DNA from: Duganella radicis
Lineage (GTDB): Bacteria > Pseudomonadota > Gammaproteobacteria > Burkholderiales > Burkholderiaceae_D
Length of the DNA stretch: 64,000 nt
Assembly (NCBI RefSeq): GCF_009720825.1
Contig: NZ_WNKY01000007.1
Span: forward strand, 1 to 64,000
Reading direction: 5' to 3'
Positions 53,603 through 62,831 of the stretch are shown piece after piece. The notes under the pieces were generated by a model. It saw only the letters and a list, made by a program, of their open reading frames with translations. It made no database searches and was not told where the DNA came from. The first letter of the stretch is position 1; each line of letters begins with the position of its first letter. The translations under genes and the position numbers were made by a program.

Positions 53603-53634
53603 CGCATCGCCTGCCGATAAAATGAGGCGATGCG
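53603..53634 (+). promoter_or_regulatory. Hairpin that covers the rhamnosidase start codon
   Basis: CGCATCGCCT and AGGCGATGCG are perfect 10-bp inverted arms around a 12-nt loop. The right arm contains the ATG at 53630, and the only ribosome-site-like bases (GAGG, 53624-53627) span the loop-stem edge. In RNA this would hide the start; in DNA it could be an operator. Confidence 0.55.
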
Positions 53635-55768
53635 ACCACATTCATTTTTTGTTGGCATCCTGCTGGCACTGGCACTGGCATGCGGCGGTCCGGCCTCGGC
53701 CCAAGACGCGGCAACCTGGATCTGGTATCCGGGCGATTTCGAAATCTGGTTGAGCAACCGGATGCAGGTCCAGCGTGTCGAGCGCGCTGTGGCCTGGCCG
53801 CCCTTCTGGCGCCTTTACCACCATCAGCCCCAGATGAATTTCACCCGCCAGCTTGAGCTGGCGGAGCCGGAGGAAATCACCCTGGCGGTCGAGGGGACCT
53901 ATAACGTCGCCATCGATGGCAAATTCGTCCATGGCGATCAACAACGCATCACCCTGCCCGCCGGCAAGCATGGAATCAATATCCAGGTGTACAACCCGGT
54001 GTCGCCGCCGTCCGTCTACGTGCGGGGCAGGACCGTCCATTCCGATGCGACTTGGACCGTCGCCCCCCGGCCGTTCCAAGCCGTGGCCGAGGGCGCGGTG
54101 GCCGCGGCGAGCTGGAACCTCAGCGCGGCCGGCCAGCCGCCCTCCCGTTACAAGCTGGCGACCACTGAAGTGAAGCCGGCCGCCATCCAGCGCGGCCCGC
54201 ATTCCGTGCTGGTGGACTTCGGTCAGGAAACCATCGGTTTCATCAAGCTAAGCAAGCTCAAGGGGAACGGCAAGCTGTCGCTGTATTACGGCGAATCGCC
54301 GGAAGAGGCGCTATCGACCGGCACCTGCGAGACACTGGACCATTACACGATCAACGCCAACGATGGCGACTTCATCGCCGGCGCCTCGCGTGCGCTGCGC
54401 TATGTCAACATCGAGTTCGATCCCGGCGTGGGCTTCGATGAGGTGTCGCTGCTGTATGAATACCTGCCGGTCACCCCTCGCGGCACATTCAGGAGTTCCG
54501 ACGACCAGCTGAACAGGATCTGGGATGTTGCGATGCGCACGCTCGAATTGAACACGCGCGAGTTCTTCATCGACGGCATCAAGCGCGACCACTGGGTCTG
54601 GTCCGGCGACGCCGTACAAGCCTACCTCATGAACTACTACGCGTTCTTCGACAGCGACACGGTCAAGCGGACGACCTGGGCGCTGAGAGGCGCCGATCCG
54701 GTGGACATGCACCTCAACACCATCCTGGATTATTCGCTGTACTGGTTCATCGGCATCCGTGACTACTATCAGTACACCGGCGACGCCGCCTTCGTCAAAA
54801 GCATCTATCCGCGCATGGTGTCGCTCATGAATTTCGTGCTGGCACGGGGAAACGCCAACGGCATGCTGGAAGGATTGCCGGGCGACTGGGTATTCGTCGA
54901 CTGGGCCGACATGCCGAAAGACGGCGAACTCAGCACGATCCAGCTGTTGCTGGCCCGTAGCCTGGAGGCGATGGCCGACTGCGCCGCCCTGGCCAGGGAC
55001 GAAGCGCACGCCGCCGCCTACCGCCAGATGGCGACGGCTCTGAGGCACAAGATCATGGCGACGTTCTGGGATACGCAACGGCAGGTGTTCGTGCACGCCC
55101 GCAAGGATGGCCGGCTGAATCGGCTGGTCACGCGCCATCCCGCCATGTTCGCCCTGATGTTCGGCTACCTTGACGACGCGCAGGCGGCGGCGGTCAGGCG
55201 CAATGTCCTGATGAACGACACGGTGCAGAAGATCACCACGCCTTATATGCGCTTCTATGAGCTGGCGGCGCTGGCGGAAAGCGGCCGGCACGACTACGTC
55301 ACCGCCCAGATCAAGGATTATTGGGGCGGCATGTTGCGTGACGGCGCCACCTGCTTCTGGGAGCAATACGATCCCAAGGTCAAGGGACCGGAACGCTACG
55401 CGATGTATGGCAAGCCTTTTGGCATGAGCCTGTGCCACGCCTGGGGCGCCAGTCCGCTCTACCTGCTGGGGAAATACTATCTGGGCGTGAAGCCGACCCA
55501 ACCCGGCTATGCGGCATATATCGTCGAACCGAAGCTCGGTGGATTGCGCTGGATCGAAGGGAAAGTGCCAACGCCGCGCGGCGATATCGCGGTGTTTGCC
55601 AGTGCGACGCAGATCAAAGTGACGGCCGCCGATGGTCAGGGCCTGCTACGCTTTACCAGCGCCACGCCGCCGCGCAGCGGGCGTGGCGCTCTGCGCAAGA
55701 TCGCGGACCATCAGTACGAGCTGACGCTGGAAAGCGGCAAAACGTATACCGTCGAGCGCAGCAACTGA
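53630..55768 (+). CDS. GH78-like alpha-L-rhamnosidase (six-hairpin glycosidase)
   Basis: The 712-residue secreted enzyme has a signal peptide (~24), N-terminal beta-sandwich domains, an (alpha/alpha)6 barrel beginning near residue 285 and a C-terminal beta domain. The catalytic-region motif FIDGIKRDHWVWSGD matches the DG.KRD..VW.GD signature of GH78-related rhamnosidases; later FWEQYDP and CHAWGASPLYLL also fit. It probably removes alpha-L-rhamnose. It has its own promoter gap with a start-codon hairpin and no palindrome copy, so it may belong to the glycan system rather than the LacI regulon. Confidence 0.85.
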   Translation: MRPHSFFVGILLALALACGGPASAQDAATWIWYPGDFEIWLSNRMQVQRVERAVAWPPFWRLYHHQPQMNFTRQLELAEPEEITLAVEGTYNVAIDGKFVHGDQQRITLPAGKHGINIQVYNPVSPPSVYVRGRTVHSDATWTVAPRPFQAVAEGAVAAASWNLSAAGQPPSRYKLATTEVKPAAIQRGPHSVLVDFGQETIGFIKLSKLKGNGKLSLYYGESPEEALSTGTCETLDHYTINANDGDFIAGASRALRYVNIEFDPGVGFDEVSLLYEYLPVTPRGTFRSSDDQLNRIWDVAMRTLELNTREFFIDGIKRDHWVWSGDAVQAYLMNYYAFFDSDTVKRTTWALRGADPVDMHLNTILDYSLYWFIGIRDYYQYTGDAAFVKSIYPRMVSLMNFVLARGNANGMLEGLPGDWVFVDWADMPKDGELSTIQLLLARSLEAMADCAALARDEAHAAAYRQMATALRHKIMATFWDTQRQVFVHARKDGRLNRLVTRHPAMFALMFGYLDDAQAAAVRRNVLMNDTVQKITTPYMRFYELAALAESGRHDYVTAQIKDYWGGMLRDGATCFWEQYDPKVKGPERYAMYGKPFGMSLCHAWGASPLYLLGKYYLGVKPTQPGYAAYIVEPKLGGLRWIEGKVPTPRGDIAVFASATQIKVTAADGQGLLRFTSATPPRSGRGALRKIADHQYELTLESGKTYTVERSN

Positions 55769-55782
55769 CGATCCGCAGCAGC

Positions 55783-56802
55783 TTAGAACGAATGCATGAC
55801 GCCCAGTTCAAAGCCGCTTGAACGGGCGCCGGCCACCGCGTTGGGCGGCGTGCCGACCTTGAAGGCGGCCGCGCCGCTGTTGCTCAGATGCGAGTAGGTG
55901 GCGTACAGGGAGGTCCGCCTGGACAGGGTGTACACATAGCCGATCGCCGCCTGGCGCGCGCTGTTGGCGTCGGTGCCGGCGCCGGACGGATTGGCACGCT
56001 GGTAGCTGGCGCGCACCAGGCCGCGCGCGCCCACCGGCATACTGGCGCCCAGTTCCCAGTTGGTTTGCTTCAGCGCGCCGTACTCCGCGCTGTTGAGCAG
56101 CACCATCAGCTTGACCACGCCGGCATCGTAGGACGCGCCGGCGTTGGCCAGCTTGAAGTCGTCGCCGCTGGCGGTGCCGGTGCGGGCGTAGGCAAACGCC
56201 GTGTTCCACGGCCCTTTCTGATAGCCGATGCGCAGGCCGCCATAGCGGTTGCCCGCCACGCCCTCGCCCGGCGCCACCTGCACCTGTCCATACCAGCCGC
56301 CGAGGTCCGGCGGCAGGAAATAGCTGACCGCGTTGTCGGTGCGCAGCAGCGTCGCCGCGCCACTGCCCAGGTTGGTGATCAGGTTGAACCCGGCCCCCAC
56401 CCCGACGGCGGTGAAGGGATCGAAACCGCACAGGTTGTAGAAGGTCGGATTCAGGTCGCGTCCGAGGCGCAGCTCACCGAAGCCGCCGCTCAGGCTGACG
56501 GTGGAGCGGCGATGCCACAGCTTGCCGGAGGGGTACATATTGCCGCTGTCGGCCATGGGCGCCATTTCCATCCAGACCCCGGCTTTCATGCCATCGCCCA
56601 GGTCCTCGTCGGCGCGGAAACCCAGCCGTGAGTTGAGCATGCCATCGGTGGCCATTTGGACCGCCGAGACGCCGCCGGTATTCACTGATTTCAGGCTCAC
56701 GTCCAACAAGCCGAACACGTTGACCGAGGTTTGCGCCTGCGCCGCCGATGCGAGCGTGGCCACTGCGGCCGCGACGGCCGCCTTGCACAGATAGTTTTTC
56801 AA
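55783..56802 (-). CDS. Gram-negative porin
   Basis: The 339-residue betaproteobacterial general porin has a signal peptide ending QAQ, then SVNVFGLLDVSL, SRLGFRADEDLGDGMKAGVWME, GGFGELRLGRD and the C-terminal GFELGVMHSF with terminal Phe. The start is TTG at 56802 with GGAG 5 nt upstream; the further upstream extension has no signal-like start. A palindrome copy lies 56 bp upstream, so the porin is probably induced with the catabolic operons to admit their substrate across the outer membrane. It is divergent from the dehydrogenase-kinase-receptor operon. Confidence 0.92.
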   Translation of the reverse strand: MKNYLCKAAVAAAVATLASAAQAQTSVNVFGLLDVSLKSVNTGGVSAVQMATDGMLNSRLGFRADEDLGDGMKAGVWMEMAPMADSGNMYPSGKLWHRRSTVSLSGGFGELRLGRDLNPTFYNLCGFDPFTAVGVGAGFNLITNLGSGAATLLRTDNAVSYFLPPDLGGWYGQVQVAPGEGVAGNRYGGLRIGYQKGPWNTAFAYARTGTASGDDFKLANAGASYDAGVVKLMVLLNSAEYGALKQTNWELGASMPVGARGLVRASYQRANPSGAGTDANSARQAAIGYVYTLSRRTSLYATYSHLSNSGAAAFKVGTPPNAVAGARSSGFELGVMHSF

Positions 56803-56857
56803 GATGTCTCCGTTATTTTTTATTGTCTTCAACTTTTCTGCCAATCGCGCAACATAT

Positions 56858-56873
56858 TTGCTATCGTTAGCAT
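56858..56873. promoter_or_regulatory. LacI-type operator 3 (porin)
   Basis: TTGCTATCGTTAGCAT has a core GCTATCGTTAGC, one change from the perfect palindrome, 56 bp upstream of the porin start. Confidence 0.82.
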
Positions 56874-57019
56874 TGAATTCAGCATAGGATGGGTTTTTGC
56901 GGCTGTCAATAAACTTTCATTTTTTTGCGAAAAGTGGCGTTTTTACGCGCCATTCCTGCTATTTCAACCCTTATGGCTCAGTCCACCAGCTTGCTTCAAG
57001 CTTGCTATTAAAAAATTGC

Positions 57020-57037
57020 TGTGCTAACGTTAGACAA
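57020..57037. promoter_or_regulatory. LacI-type operator 4 (dehydrogenase-kinase-chemoreceptor operon)
   Basis: TGTGCTAACGTTAGACAA has a core GCTAACGTTAGA, one change from the perfect palindrome, 35 bp upstream of the ATG at 57072. The distance is the same as that of operator 1 to its gene. Confidence 0.82.
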
Positions 57038-57071
57038 ACTTAGCGCATACAACCCTGCTTCCGGAGACATC

Positions 57072-58028
57072 ATGCAACGTACCGTTTTACTGACTGACTA
57101 CGCCTGGCCCGACAACCAGATCGAACGCAATATCATCGAGCGCGCCGGCCTGCAACTGATCAGCGGCCCCGCCACGCCCGCCACCCCGGAGGCGATCGAG
57201 GCACTGGTGCGCCTGCATCAGCCGGCCGCGATCCTGACCTGCTGGGCGCAGGTGTCGGCCGCCGCCATCGCCAGCGCGCCGCGCCTGTCGATCGTGGCGC
57301 GCCTGGGGGTGGGGCTGGACAACATCGCGGTGGAAGCCGCGACCGCCCGCAACATCGTGGTCACCAACGTGCCCGACTACTGCGTCGAGGAAGTGTCGGA
57401 CCACGCGGTCGGCTTCGCGCTGGCCTGGACCCGCGGCCTGGTGCAGTTCGATCGCGCCGTGCGCGCCGGCCAGTGGGAGCCGTCGTCCGCGCGCTTGCGC
57501 CGCCTGAGCGCCCTGACCTGCGGCCTGATCGGCTATGGCCGCATCGGCCGCGCCACCGCGCGCAAGCTGGGCGCCTTCGGTTGCCGCCTGCTGGCGCACG
57601 ATCCGTATATGACGGCCGACGCCGAAGGCATCCACCGCGTCACGCTGGAGCGCCTGCTCGACGAAAGCGATATCGTGATCGTGCACGCGCCGCTCACCGC
57701 CGGCACCCATCACCTGATCAATGGCGCCCGGCTGGCGCAGATGCGGCGCGGCAGTTTGCTGATCAACGTCAGCCGTGGTGGTATTGTCGATACCGACGCG
57801 GTGGTGGCGGCGCTGGAGAGCGGCCAGCTGTCGGCGGCGGCGCTGGACGTGCTGGAATCGGAACCGGTGGTGCCGGCCGACCTGCTGGCGCAACCGGGTG
57901 TGATGTGCACGCCGCACGTGGCGTTCTCCTCCGACGCCGCACTGGCGGAACTGCGCCGCCGCGCCGCCGAGGAGGTGGTGCGCGTGCTGCGCGGCGAGGC
58001 GCCACACCATCCGTGCAACCTGCGCTGA
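57072..58028 (+). CDS. D-2-hydroxyacid dehydrogenase
   Basis: The 318-residue enzyme has the D-isomer-specific fold: Rossmann motif GLIGYGRIGRATARK, catalytic Arg in INVSRGGIVD (about 235), Glu in VLESEP (about 262) and His in CTPHVAF (about 282). It interconverts a 2-keto acid and a D-2-hydroxy acid with NAD(P)H; hydroxypyruvate/glyoxylate reductases belong here. GGAG lies 5 nt before ATG 57072, chosen over an upstream ATG at 57021 that overlaps the operator. First gene of a three-gene operon with a kinase and a chemoreceptor. Confidence 0.92.
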   Translation: MQRTVLLTDYAWPDNQIERNIIERAGLQLISGPATPATPEAIEALVRLHQPAAILTCWAQVSAAAIASAPRLSIVARLGVGLDNIAVEAATARNIVVTNVPDYCVEEVSDHAVGFALAWTRGLVQFDRAVRAGQWEPSSARLRRLSALTCGLIGYGRIGRATARKLGAFGCRLLAHDPYMTADAEGIHRVTLERLLDESDIVIVHAPLTAGTHHLINGARLAQMRRGSLLINVSRGGIVDTDAVVAALESGQLSAAALDVLESEPVVPADLLAQPGVMCTPHVAFSSDAALAELRRRAAEEVVRVLRGEAPHHPCNLR

Positions 58029-58064
58029 GCGCGGGGCCCCTTTTTTTCCTGACTGGATTCCATC

Positions 58065-59090
58065 ATGACACACCCAGCTACCTGCCCCGATCCCGCGCTC
58101 AACACCTTCCTGCTGGCGCAGGGCCTGGCCCAGCCCGCCGAAACAGCCCACTGGCACCCCCTGACCGGCGGCGTTTCCTCCGATATCTGGCGGGTCGACC
58201 TGCCGCAACGCACCCTGTGCGTGAAACGCGCCCTGGCGCAACTGAAGGTGGCCGCCGACTGGCAGGCGCCAGTCAACCGCAACGCCTATGAATGGGCCTG
58301 GATCCAGTTTGCCGCCCAGCATTGCCCGGACAATGTGCCGCAGCCGCTGGCCCACGACCGCGGCGCCGGCCTGTTCGCCATGTCCTTCCTGGAGCCGCTC
58401 CAGCATCCGGTCTGGAAGCAGCAACTGATGGCCGGCGAAGTCAACCCCGACACCGCGCGCGCCGTCGGTGAACTGCTGGGCCGCCTGCACGCGGCCAGCG
58501 CCGACGACGGCGCCCTGGCCGAGGCCTTCGACACCGGCGAAAACTTCCGCGCCCTGCGGCTCGAGCCCTACCTGCTGGCCACGGCCCTGCGCAATCCCGA
58601 GGTGGCCCCGCGCCTGTACCACTTGGCGCTGCGCACCGCCGGCATCCGCGCCGCCCTGGTGCATGGCGATGTCAGCCCGAAGAACATCCTGGTCGGCCCG
58701 GCCGGCCCGGTGCTGCTGGACGCGGAATGCGCATGGTACGGCGACCCGGCCTTCGACCTGGCGTTTTGCCTGAGCCATCTGCTGCTGAAGTGCCTGGCGC
58801 GCCCCGAGCAACTGGACGCCCTGATCGCTTCCTTCAAGGCGCTGACCGAGGCGTATTTTGAATTGGCCGACTGGGAGCCACGCAGCGGCCTGGAGGCGCG
58901 CGCCGCCGAGCTGCTGCCGGCGCTGCTGCTGGCGCGCGTCGACGGCAAGTCGCCGGTCGAATACCTGACGCAGGAATTCCAGCGGCTGCGTGTGCGCACG
59001 GTTGCCAGCGCCCTGCTGCAACGTCCGCTCGCGCATCTGGCGCAGGTGGCGCAGGCGTGGCACACCGCCAATCTGACGCCGGTGCGATAG
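58065..59090 (+). CDS. APH-fold small-molecule kinase (phosphotransferase family)
   Basis: The 341-residue protein has an aminoglycoside-phosphotransferase/kinase fold: nucleotide-binding [12 protein letters not shown], Lys in LCVKRA, catalytic loop [12 protein letters not shown] (Asp about 202) and metal motif [18 protein letters not shown]. Most such proteins outside resistance islands phosphorylate metabolites (methylthioribose, choline, homoserine and others). The operon context, with a hydroxyacid dehydrogenase and, in the same regulon, an enolase paralogue, suggests a hydroxy acid or sugar acid as substrate. Antibiotic resistance is unlikely. Confidence 0.88.
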   Translation: MTHPATCPDPALNTFLLAQGLAQPAETAHWHPLTGGVSSDIWRVDLPQRTLCVKRALAQLKVAADWQAPVNRNAYEWAWIQFAAQHCPDNVPQPLAHDRGAGLFAMSFLEPLQHPVWKQQLMAGEVNPDTARAVGELLGRLHAASADDGALAEAFDTGENFRALRLEPYLLATALRNPEVAPRLYHLALRTAGIRAALVHGDVSPKNILVGPAGPVLLDAECAWYGDPAFDLAFCLSHLLLKCLARPEQLDALIASFKALTEAYFELADWEPRSGLEARAAELLPALLLARVDGKSPVEYLTQEFQRLRVRTVASALLQRPLAHLAQVAQAWHTANLTPVR

Positions 59091-59094
59091 CGCC

Positions 59095-60690
59095 ATGGCT
59101 ACGCTGCCGCACTGCACCGGCGTCGAGTATGTGCTGGACGACCATGACACCATCATCTCCAAGGGTGACCTGCAAGGCAAGATCACCTACGTCAACCGCG
59201 ACTTCATCCAGATCAGCGGTTATGCGGAGGCGGAAGTGATGGGCGGGCCGCAAAGCATCCTGGCCCATCCGGAAACGCCGCCGCAGGTATTCCAGGACTT
59301 CCTGCGCACGCTCAAGGCCAACAAGACCTGGACCGGCGTCACCAAAGGCCGCCGCAAGAATGGCGACTTTTTCTGGGTCGAGATGATTGCCGCGCCCATC
59401 TTCGAGCAGCATCGCCAGGTCGGCTGCATCACCATCCGCGCCAAGCCGGCGCCGCGACAGGTGCGCGCGGCCGAGCTGGCCTACCGCGCGATGCAGGCCG
59501 GCAGCAAGGACGTGACACTGGACCAGGGCCGCATCGTCCACCGTTCGCTGCGCCGTCACTGGCATGCCTGGTCGCGCTGGTCGGCCATGTCGCGCATGCA
59601 GCTGCTGGCCGCAGTCCTGGCGCTGCTGTTCATCACCCTGCTGGCGGCGGTGCTGCTGCCGGAAAACAGCGTGCCGGGCTGGCTGCCGCCCTTGTGCGCG
59701 CTGGGCGCGGCCCTATGCCCGCTGGCGCCATTCCTGCTAGCGCGCGGCGTCACCGCGCCGCTGGCCGGGCTGCAACGGCAGATCGACGAAATGAGCGAAG
59801 GCAATCTGGCGGCCGGCATCGAGGCCGACGGCGGCAGCGAGATCGAGCGCGTACGCCATTCGCTGCGCATCCTGCAAACCAATCTCAAACTGCTGGTGTC
59901 GCAGATCAAGGAGACCACCGAGCTGGCCAACGGCGGCGCGCTGCGCATGGCCGCCGACAACGCCGACCTGCTGTCGCGCACCGAGGAGCAAGCCGGCGCG
60001 CTGCGCCACGCCGCCGCCTCGCTGGAACGACTGACCGCCACCGTCGGCAACAACGCGGCGGCGGCGCAGGAGGCCAACGCGCTGGCGGCCGCCACCTCCG
60101 GCACCGCCGCCAACGGCCAGCAGGCGGTGGGCGCGGTGATCAGCACCATGGGCGCGATCCAGGACAGTTCGCGCCGCATCGCCCACATCATCAGCGTGAT
60201 CGACGGTATCGCCTTCCAGACCAATATCCTGGCGCTGAACGCGGCGGTGGAAGCGGCGCGCGCCGGCGATCAGGGGCGCGGCTTCGCCGTGGTGGCCAGC
60301 GAGGTGCGCAGCCTGGCGGGCCGCTGCACCAGCGCCGCCAGCGAAATCAAAATCCTGATCGGGGCCTCGGTGCAACAGGTCGAGGCCGGCAGCAAGCTGG
60401 TGGACGAGGCCGGCGCCGCGATCAGCGACATCGTGCGCGCCGTGGACCGCGTGAGCTGCGTGATGCAAGACATCAGCACCGCCAGCGGCGAACAACGGAT
60501 CGGCATCGGCCAGGTCAACGCCGCTGTGCTGCGCATGGATGGCATGACCCGGCAGAACGCCAGGCTGGCCGGCCAGGCGGAAGCGGCCTCGGTGCGCATG
60601 CAGGAGCAGGCCGGCAAGCTGGCGCGGTTGGTGAGTGCGTTCAAGCTGTCCGCCAGCGAGCGCGCGGTGCGGGAAAATTGCAAACGTTAG
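59095..60690 (+). CDS. PAS-containing methyl-accepting chemotaxis protein (Aer-like)
   Basis: The 531-residue receptor has an N-terminal cytoplasmic PAS domain (~15-120, [19 protein letters not shown]), two short membrane helices (~165-215), HAMP, and the conserved signalling tip [21 protein letters not shown] with EVRSLAGRC. No periplasmic ligand domain is present, so it should sense redox/energy state through PAS. It starts 4 bp after the kinase stop, so the regulon couples catabolism to taxis. Its final codons and stop lie inside LacI-type operator 5. Confidence 0.92.
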   Translation: MATLPHCTGVEYVLDDHDTIISKGDLQGKITYVNRDFIQISGYAEAEVMGGPQSILAHPETPPQVFQDFLRTLKANKTWTGVTKGRRKNGDFFWVEMIAAPIFEQHRQVGCITIRAKPAPRQVRAAELAYRAMQAGSKDVTLDQGRIVHRSLRRHWHAWSRWSAMSRMQLLAAVLALLFITLLAAVLLPENSVPGWLPPLCALGAALCPLAPFLLARGVTAPLAGLQRQIDEMSEGNLAAGIEADGGSEIERVRHSLRILQTNLKLLVSQIKETTELANGGALRMAADNADLLSRTEEQAGALRHAAASLERLTATVGNNAAAAQEANALAAATSGTAANGQQAVGAVISTMGAIQDSSRRIAHIISVIDGIAFQTNILALNAAVEAARAGDQGRGFAVVASEVRSLAGRCTSAASEIKILIGASVQQVEAGSKLVDEAGAAISDIVRAVDRVSCVMQDISTASGEQRIGIGQVNAAVLRMDGMTRQNARLAGQAEAASVRMQEQAGKLARLVSAFKLSASERAVRENCKR

Positions 60691-60693
60691 CAC
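60678..60693. promoter_or_regulatory. LacI-type operator 5 (end of chemoreceptor gene)
   Basis: TTGCAAACGTTAGCAC (core GCAAACGTTAGC, identical to operator 2's core) overlaps the chemoreceptor stop codon and lies 103 bp upstream of the LacI-family start. Confidence 0.78.
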
Positions 60694-60757
60694 CTCGCTT
60701 GCGCAGCTGAATCGGACTGTTAGCAGCGTGTTCATCTTGAAGAAATGGAAATTTTGC

Positions 60758-60769
60758 GCTATCGTTTGT
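60758..60769. promoter_or_regulatory. Degenerate LacI-type operator 6 in front of the regulator gene
   Basis: GCTATCGTTTGT shares the left half and centre with operator 3 and diverges in the last positions. It lies 26 bp upstream of the LacI-family start and could give weak autoregulation. Confidence 0.5.
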
Positions 60770-60795
60770 GCATACCGACTATCACTCGCCATCCC

Positions 60796-61812
60796 ATGAT
60801 CACGATTAAAGACATTGCCGCCCGCCTCCAGGTTTCCCCTTCCACCGTGGGGCGGGCGCTGGCCGACGACAGCCGCATCAGCGCCAGCATGAAGCAACGC
60901 GTGCTGGAAGTGGCCGGCGAAATGGGTTATGTCGCCAATCGCGCCGCGCGCATGATGCGCGGCGTCTCCAGCAACCTGGTGGGGCTGGTGGTGCCGGACA
61001 TCCGCAACAGCTTCTTTTCCACCATGGCGCATGCGCTGTCGAAATGCCTGGAGCAGGAAGGCTATCAGCTTACCTTGTCCGAAACCGACGATGACCGCCA
61101 GACCGAATTGCGCCAGATCCGCGAGCTGACCAGCGCCAACGTCGCCGGCATCATCATCGTGCCCAGCGCCAAGCCGCATGCGGAAACCGTGCGCCTGCTG
61201 GGCATGACGCCGCACATCCAGCTGCTGCGCAAGCATGCCGCGCTGGGCGAGCAATGGTTTGGCATCGACGATTACCAGGCGGTGTACCAGCCGACCCGGC
61301 ATCTGGTCGAACTCGGCCACCGCCGCATCGCCTACATCGGCAGCCTGGGCGAATTGCCCACCGGCGGCGCGCGCGTCAAAGGTTTCCGCGACGCGCTGGC
61401 CCTGGCCGGCGGTGACGGCCAGGGCATGGAGCAGCTGGGCGCGCCGGGCTCGCGCGAGTTCGCCCGCGACGCCCTGCGCGGCCTGCTGGCGCAGCCGCAG
61501 CCGCCCACCGCGCTGGTCACCGGGTCGGTGCTGCACACCTTCGCCGTGCTGGAAGAATTGTGGTCCAGCGGGGTCGATGTGCCGGGGCAGTTGTCGGTCG
61601 CCGGCTTCGGCGACGAACTGGCGTTCCGCTGGTGGGGCCCCGGCTTGACCACGGTGGCGTTGCCGGTATCGGAACTGGCCACAGCCTGCGGCCTGTGGTT
61701 CGTTCATCGCATGAAACAAAAGTCCGCCAACTCGGCGCCCTATAGCTCGATCACGCCCCCGACGCTGATCGTACGCGGCAGCACACGGCCCGTCGGCCCG
61801 GCGGCCGCCTGA
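60796..61812 (+). CDS. LacI-family transcriptional regulator of the catabolic cluster
   Basis: The 338-residue regulator has an N-terminal LacI helix-turn-helix (ITIKDIAARLQVSPSTVGRAL), hinge (NRAARMMRGVSSN) and a type I periplasmic-binding-like effector domain. ATG 60796 is chosen because the protein then begins at the family's usual distance from the helix-turn-helix. It lies between the chemoreceptor and a second FAH gene, 17 bp apart from the latter. It is the natural candidate to bind the GCTAACGTTAGC palindromes in front of the FAH, importer, porin and dehydrogenase operons, and probably its own. Likely a repressor released by a pathway intermediate. Confidence 0.92.
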   Translation: MITIKDIAARLQVSPSTVGRALADDSRISASMKQRVLEVAGEMGYVANRAARMMRGVSSNLVGLVVPDIRNSFFSTMAHALSKCLEQEGYQLTLSETDDDRQTELRQIRELTSANVAGIIIVPSAKPHAETVRLLGMTPHIQLLRKHAALGEQWFGIDDYQAVYQPTRHLVELGHRRIAYIGSLGELPTGGARVKGFRDALALAGGDGQGMEQLGAPGSREFARDALRGLLAQPQPPTALVTGSVLHTFAVLEELWSSGVDVPGQLSVAGFGDELAFRWWGPGLTTVALPVSELATACGLWFVHRMKQKSANSAPYSSITPPTLIVRGSTRPVGPAAA

Positions 61813-61829
61813 CCCCTTCATCTCAACTT

Positions 61830-62801
61830 ATGCATCCTGTACTCGTCAATATTTCGCGCCCCGGCCTGGCCCCCTTCCCCGCCCTGCTGCACAACGGCCA
61901 CGCGCTGGCGCTCACCCACTGGCAAGACACCGCACTGCGGCAGGCCGGCAGCATGGCGCTGCTGTTGCAACACTGGCCGGACCATGCGCCGGTGCTGGAG
62001 CGCCTGTGCGGCGCGCCCGACAGCATCGCCGCGATCGCCCGCCACGGCCTGCCGATGACGGGCTGCCAGCTGCACGCGCCGGTGGCGCCGGGACAGGTGT
62101 ACTGCACCATCGGCAATTACCGTGATCAATTGCTGGAGGCGGCGCTGGATGCCGACGACGGCCCGTCCGGACCGCTGGCGCCGCAGCGCCAGGCCGCCAC
62201 GCTGGCGATGATCGCAACCCGCCAGCGCGAAGGCGCGCCCTACGTGTGCATGAAAGGCAGCGCCTGCGTGGCCGGGCCGGAGGATGCGTTTTCCATCGGC
62301 GACCTGAGCACGCTGGATTGGGAAATTGAAATCGGCGTGGTGATCGGCCGCAGCGCCTGGCGCATTGACCGCGAGGCCGCGATGAGCCATGTGGCCTGCT
62401 ACTGCGTGGTCAACGACCTGACCGTGCGTGACCGTGTCTTCCGCGCCGACCTGCCCAAGCTCGGCACCGACTGGCTGCAATCGAAGGCGCGCCCCGGCCT
62501 GCTGCCCACGGGTCCTTGGCTGGTACCGGCCTGGCAGGTGGCCGATCCGGCCGCGCTGACGCTGAGCCTGCGCGTGAACGGCGTCATCATGCAGCAAGGC
62601 CGGGCCGCCGACATGCTGTTCGACATCGCCGGACAAATCACCTATCTGTCGCAATACACCCGGCTGGAACCGGGCGACCTGATCTGCACTGGCTCGCCGG
62701 CTGGCTTCGGCACCCACCACGGCCGCTATCTGCGGGCCGGCGACGTGGTGGAGGCCAGCATCGACGGCATGGGCACGCAAACCCTGCGCTGCGTGCCCTA
62801 G
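61830..62801 (+). CDS. Fumarylacetoacetate hydrolase family protein, second copy
   Basis: The 323-residue protein has an N-terminal cap domain and an FAH core with metal ligands in LDWEIEIGVVIG and conserved VVNDLTVRD and GSPAGFGTHHGR. It is longer than the 263-residue copy at 42640-43431 and closer to the fumarylacetoacetase-type two-domain form. It is cotranscribed with the LacI-family gene (17 bp gap). Two FAH enzymes in one regulon suggest successive hydrolysis or decarboxylation steps on a ring-cleavage or acylpyruvate-type intermediate. Confidence 0.9.
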   Translation: MHPVLVNISRPGLAPFPALLHNGHALALTHWQDTALRQAGSMALLLQHWPDHAPVLERLCGAPDSIAAIARHGLPMTGCQLHAPVAPGQVYCTIGNYRDQLLEAALDADDGPSGPLAPQRQAATLAMIATRQREGAPYVCMKGSACVAGPEDAFSIGDLSTLDWEIEIGVVIGRSAWRIDREAAMSHVACYCVVNDLTVRDRVFRADLPKLGTDWLQSKARPGLLPTGPWLVPAWQVADPAALTLSLRVNGVIMQQGRAADMLFDIAGQITYLSQYTRLEPGDLICTGSPAGFGTHHGRYLRAGDVVEASIDGMGTQTLRCVP

Positions 62802-62831
62802 CCTCGCTCCCCCGCCACCGTCCGCTGGCCC

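Noticed and set aside
58021..58050. Possible terminator after the hydroxyacid dehydrogenase
   Set aside because: GGGGCCCC followed by seven Ts has no room for a loop, and the kinase gene continues 15 bp later on the same strand.
58065..59090. Aminoglycoside resistance gene
   Set aside because: The fold is shared, but the gene sits in a catabolic operon with normal base composition and no mobile-element context, so a metabolite kinase is more likely.
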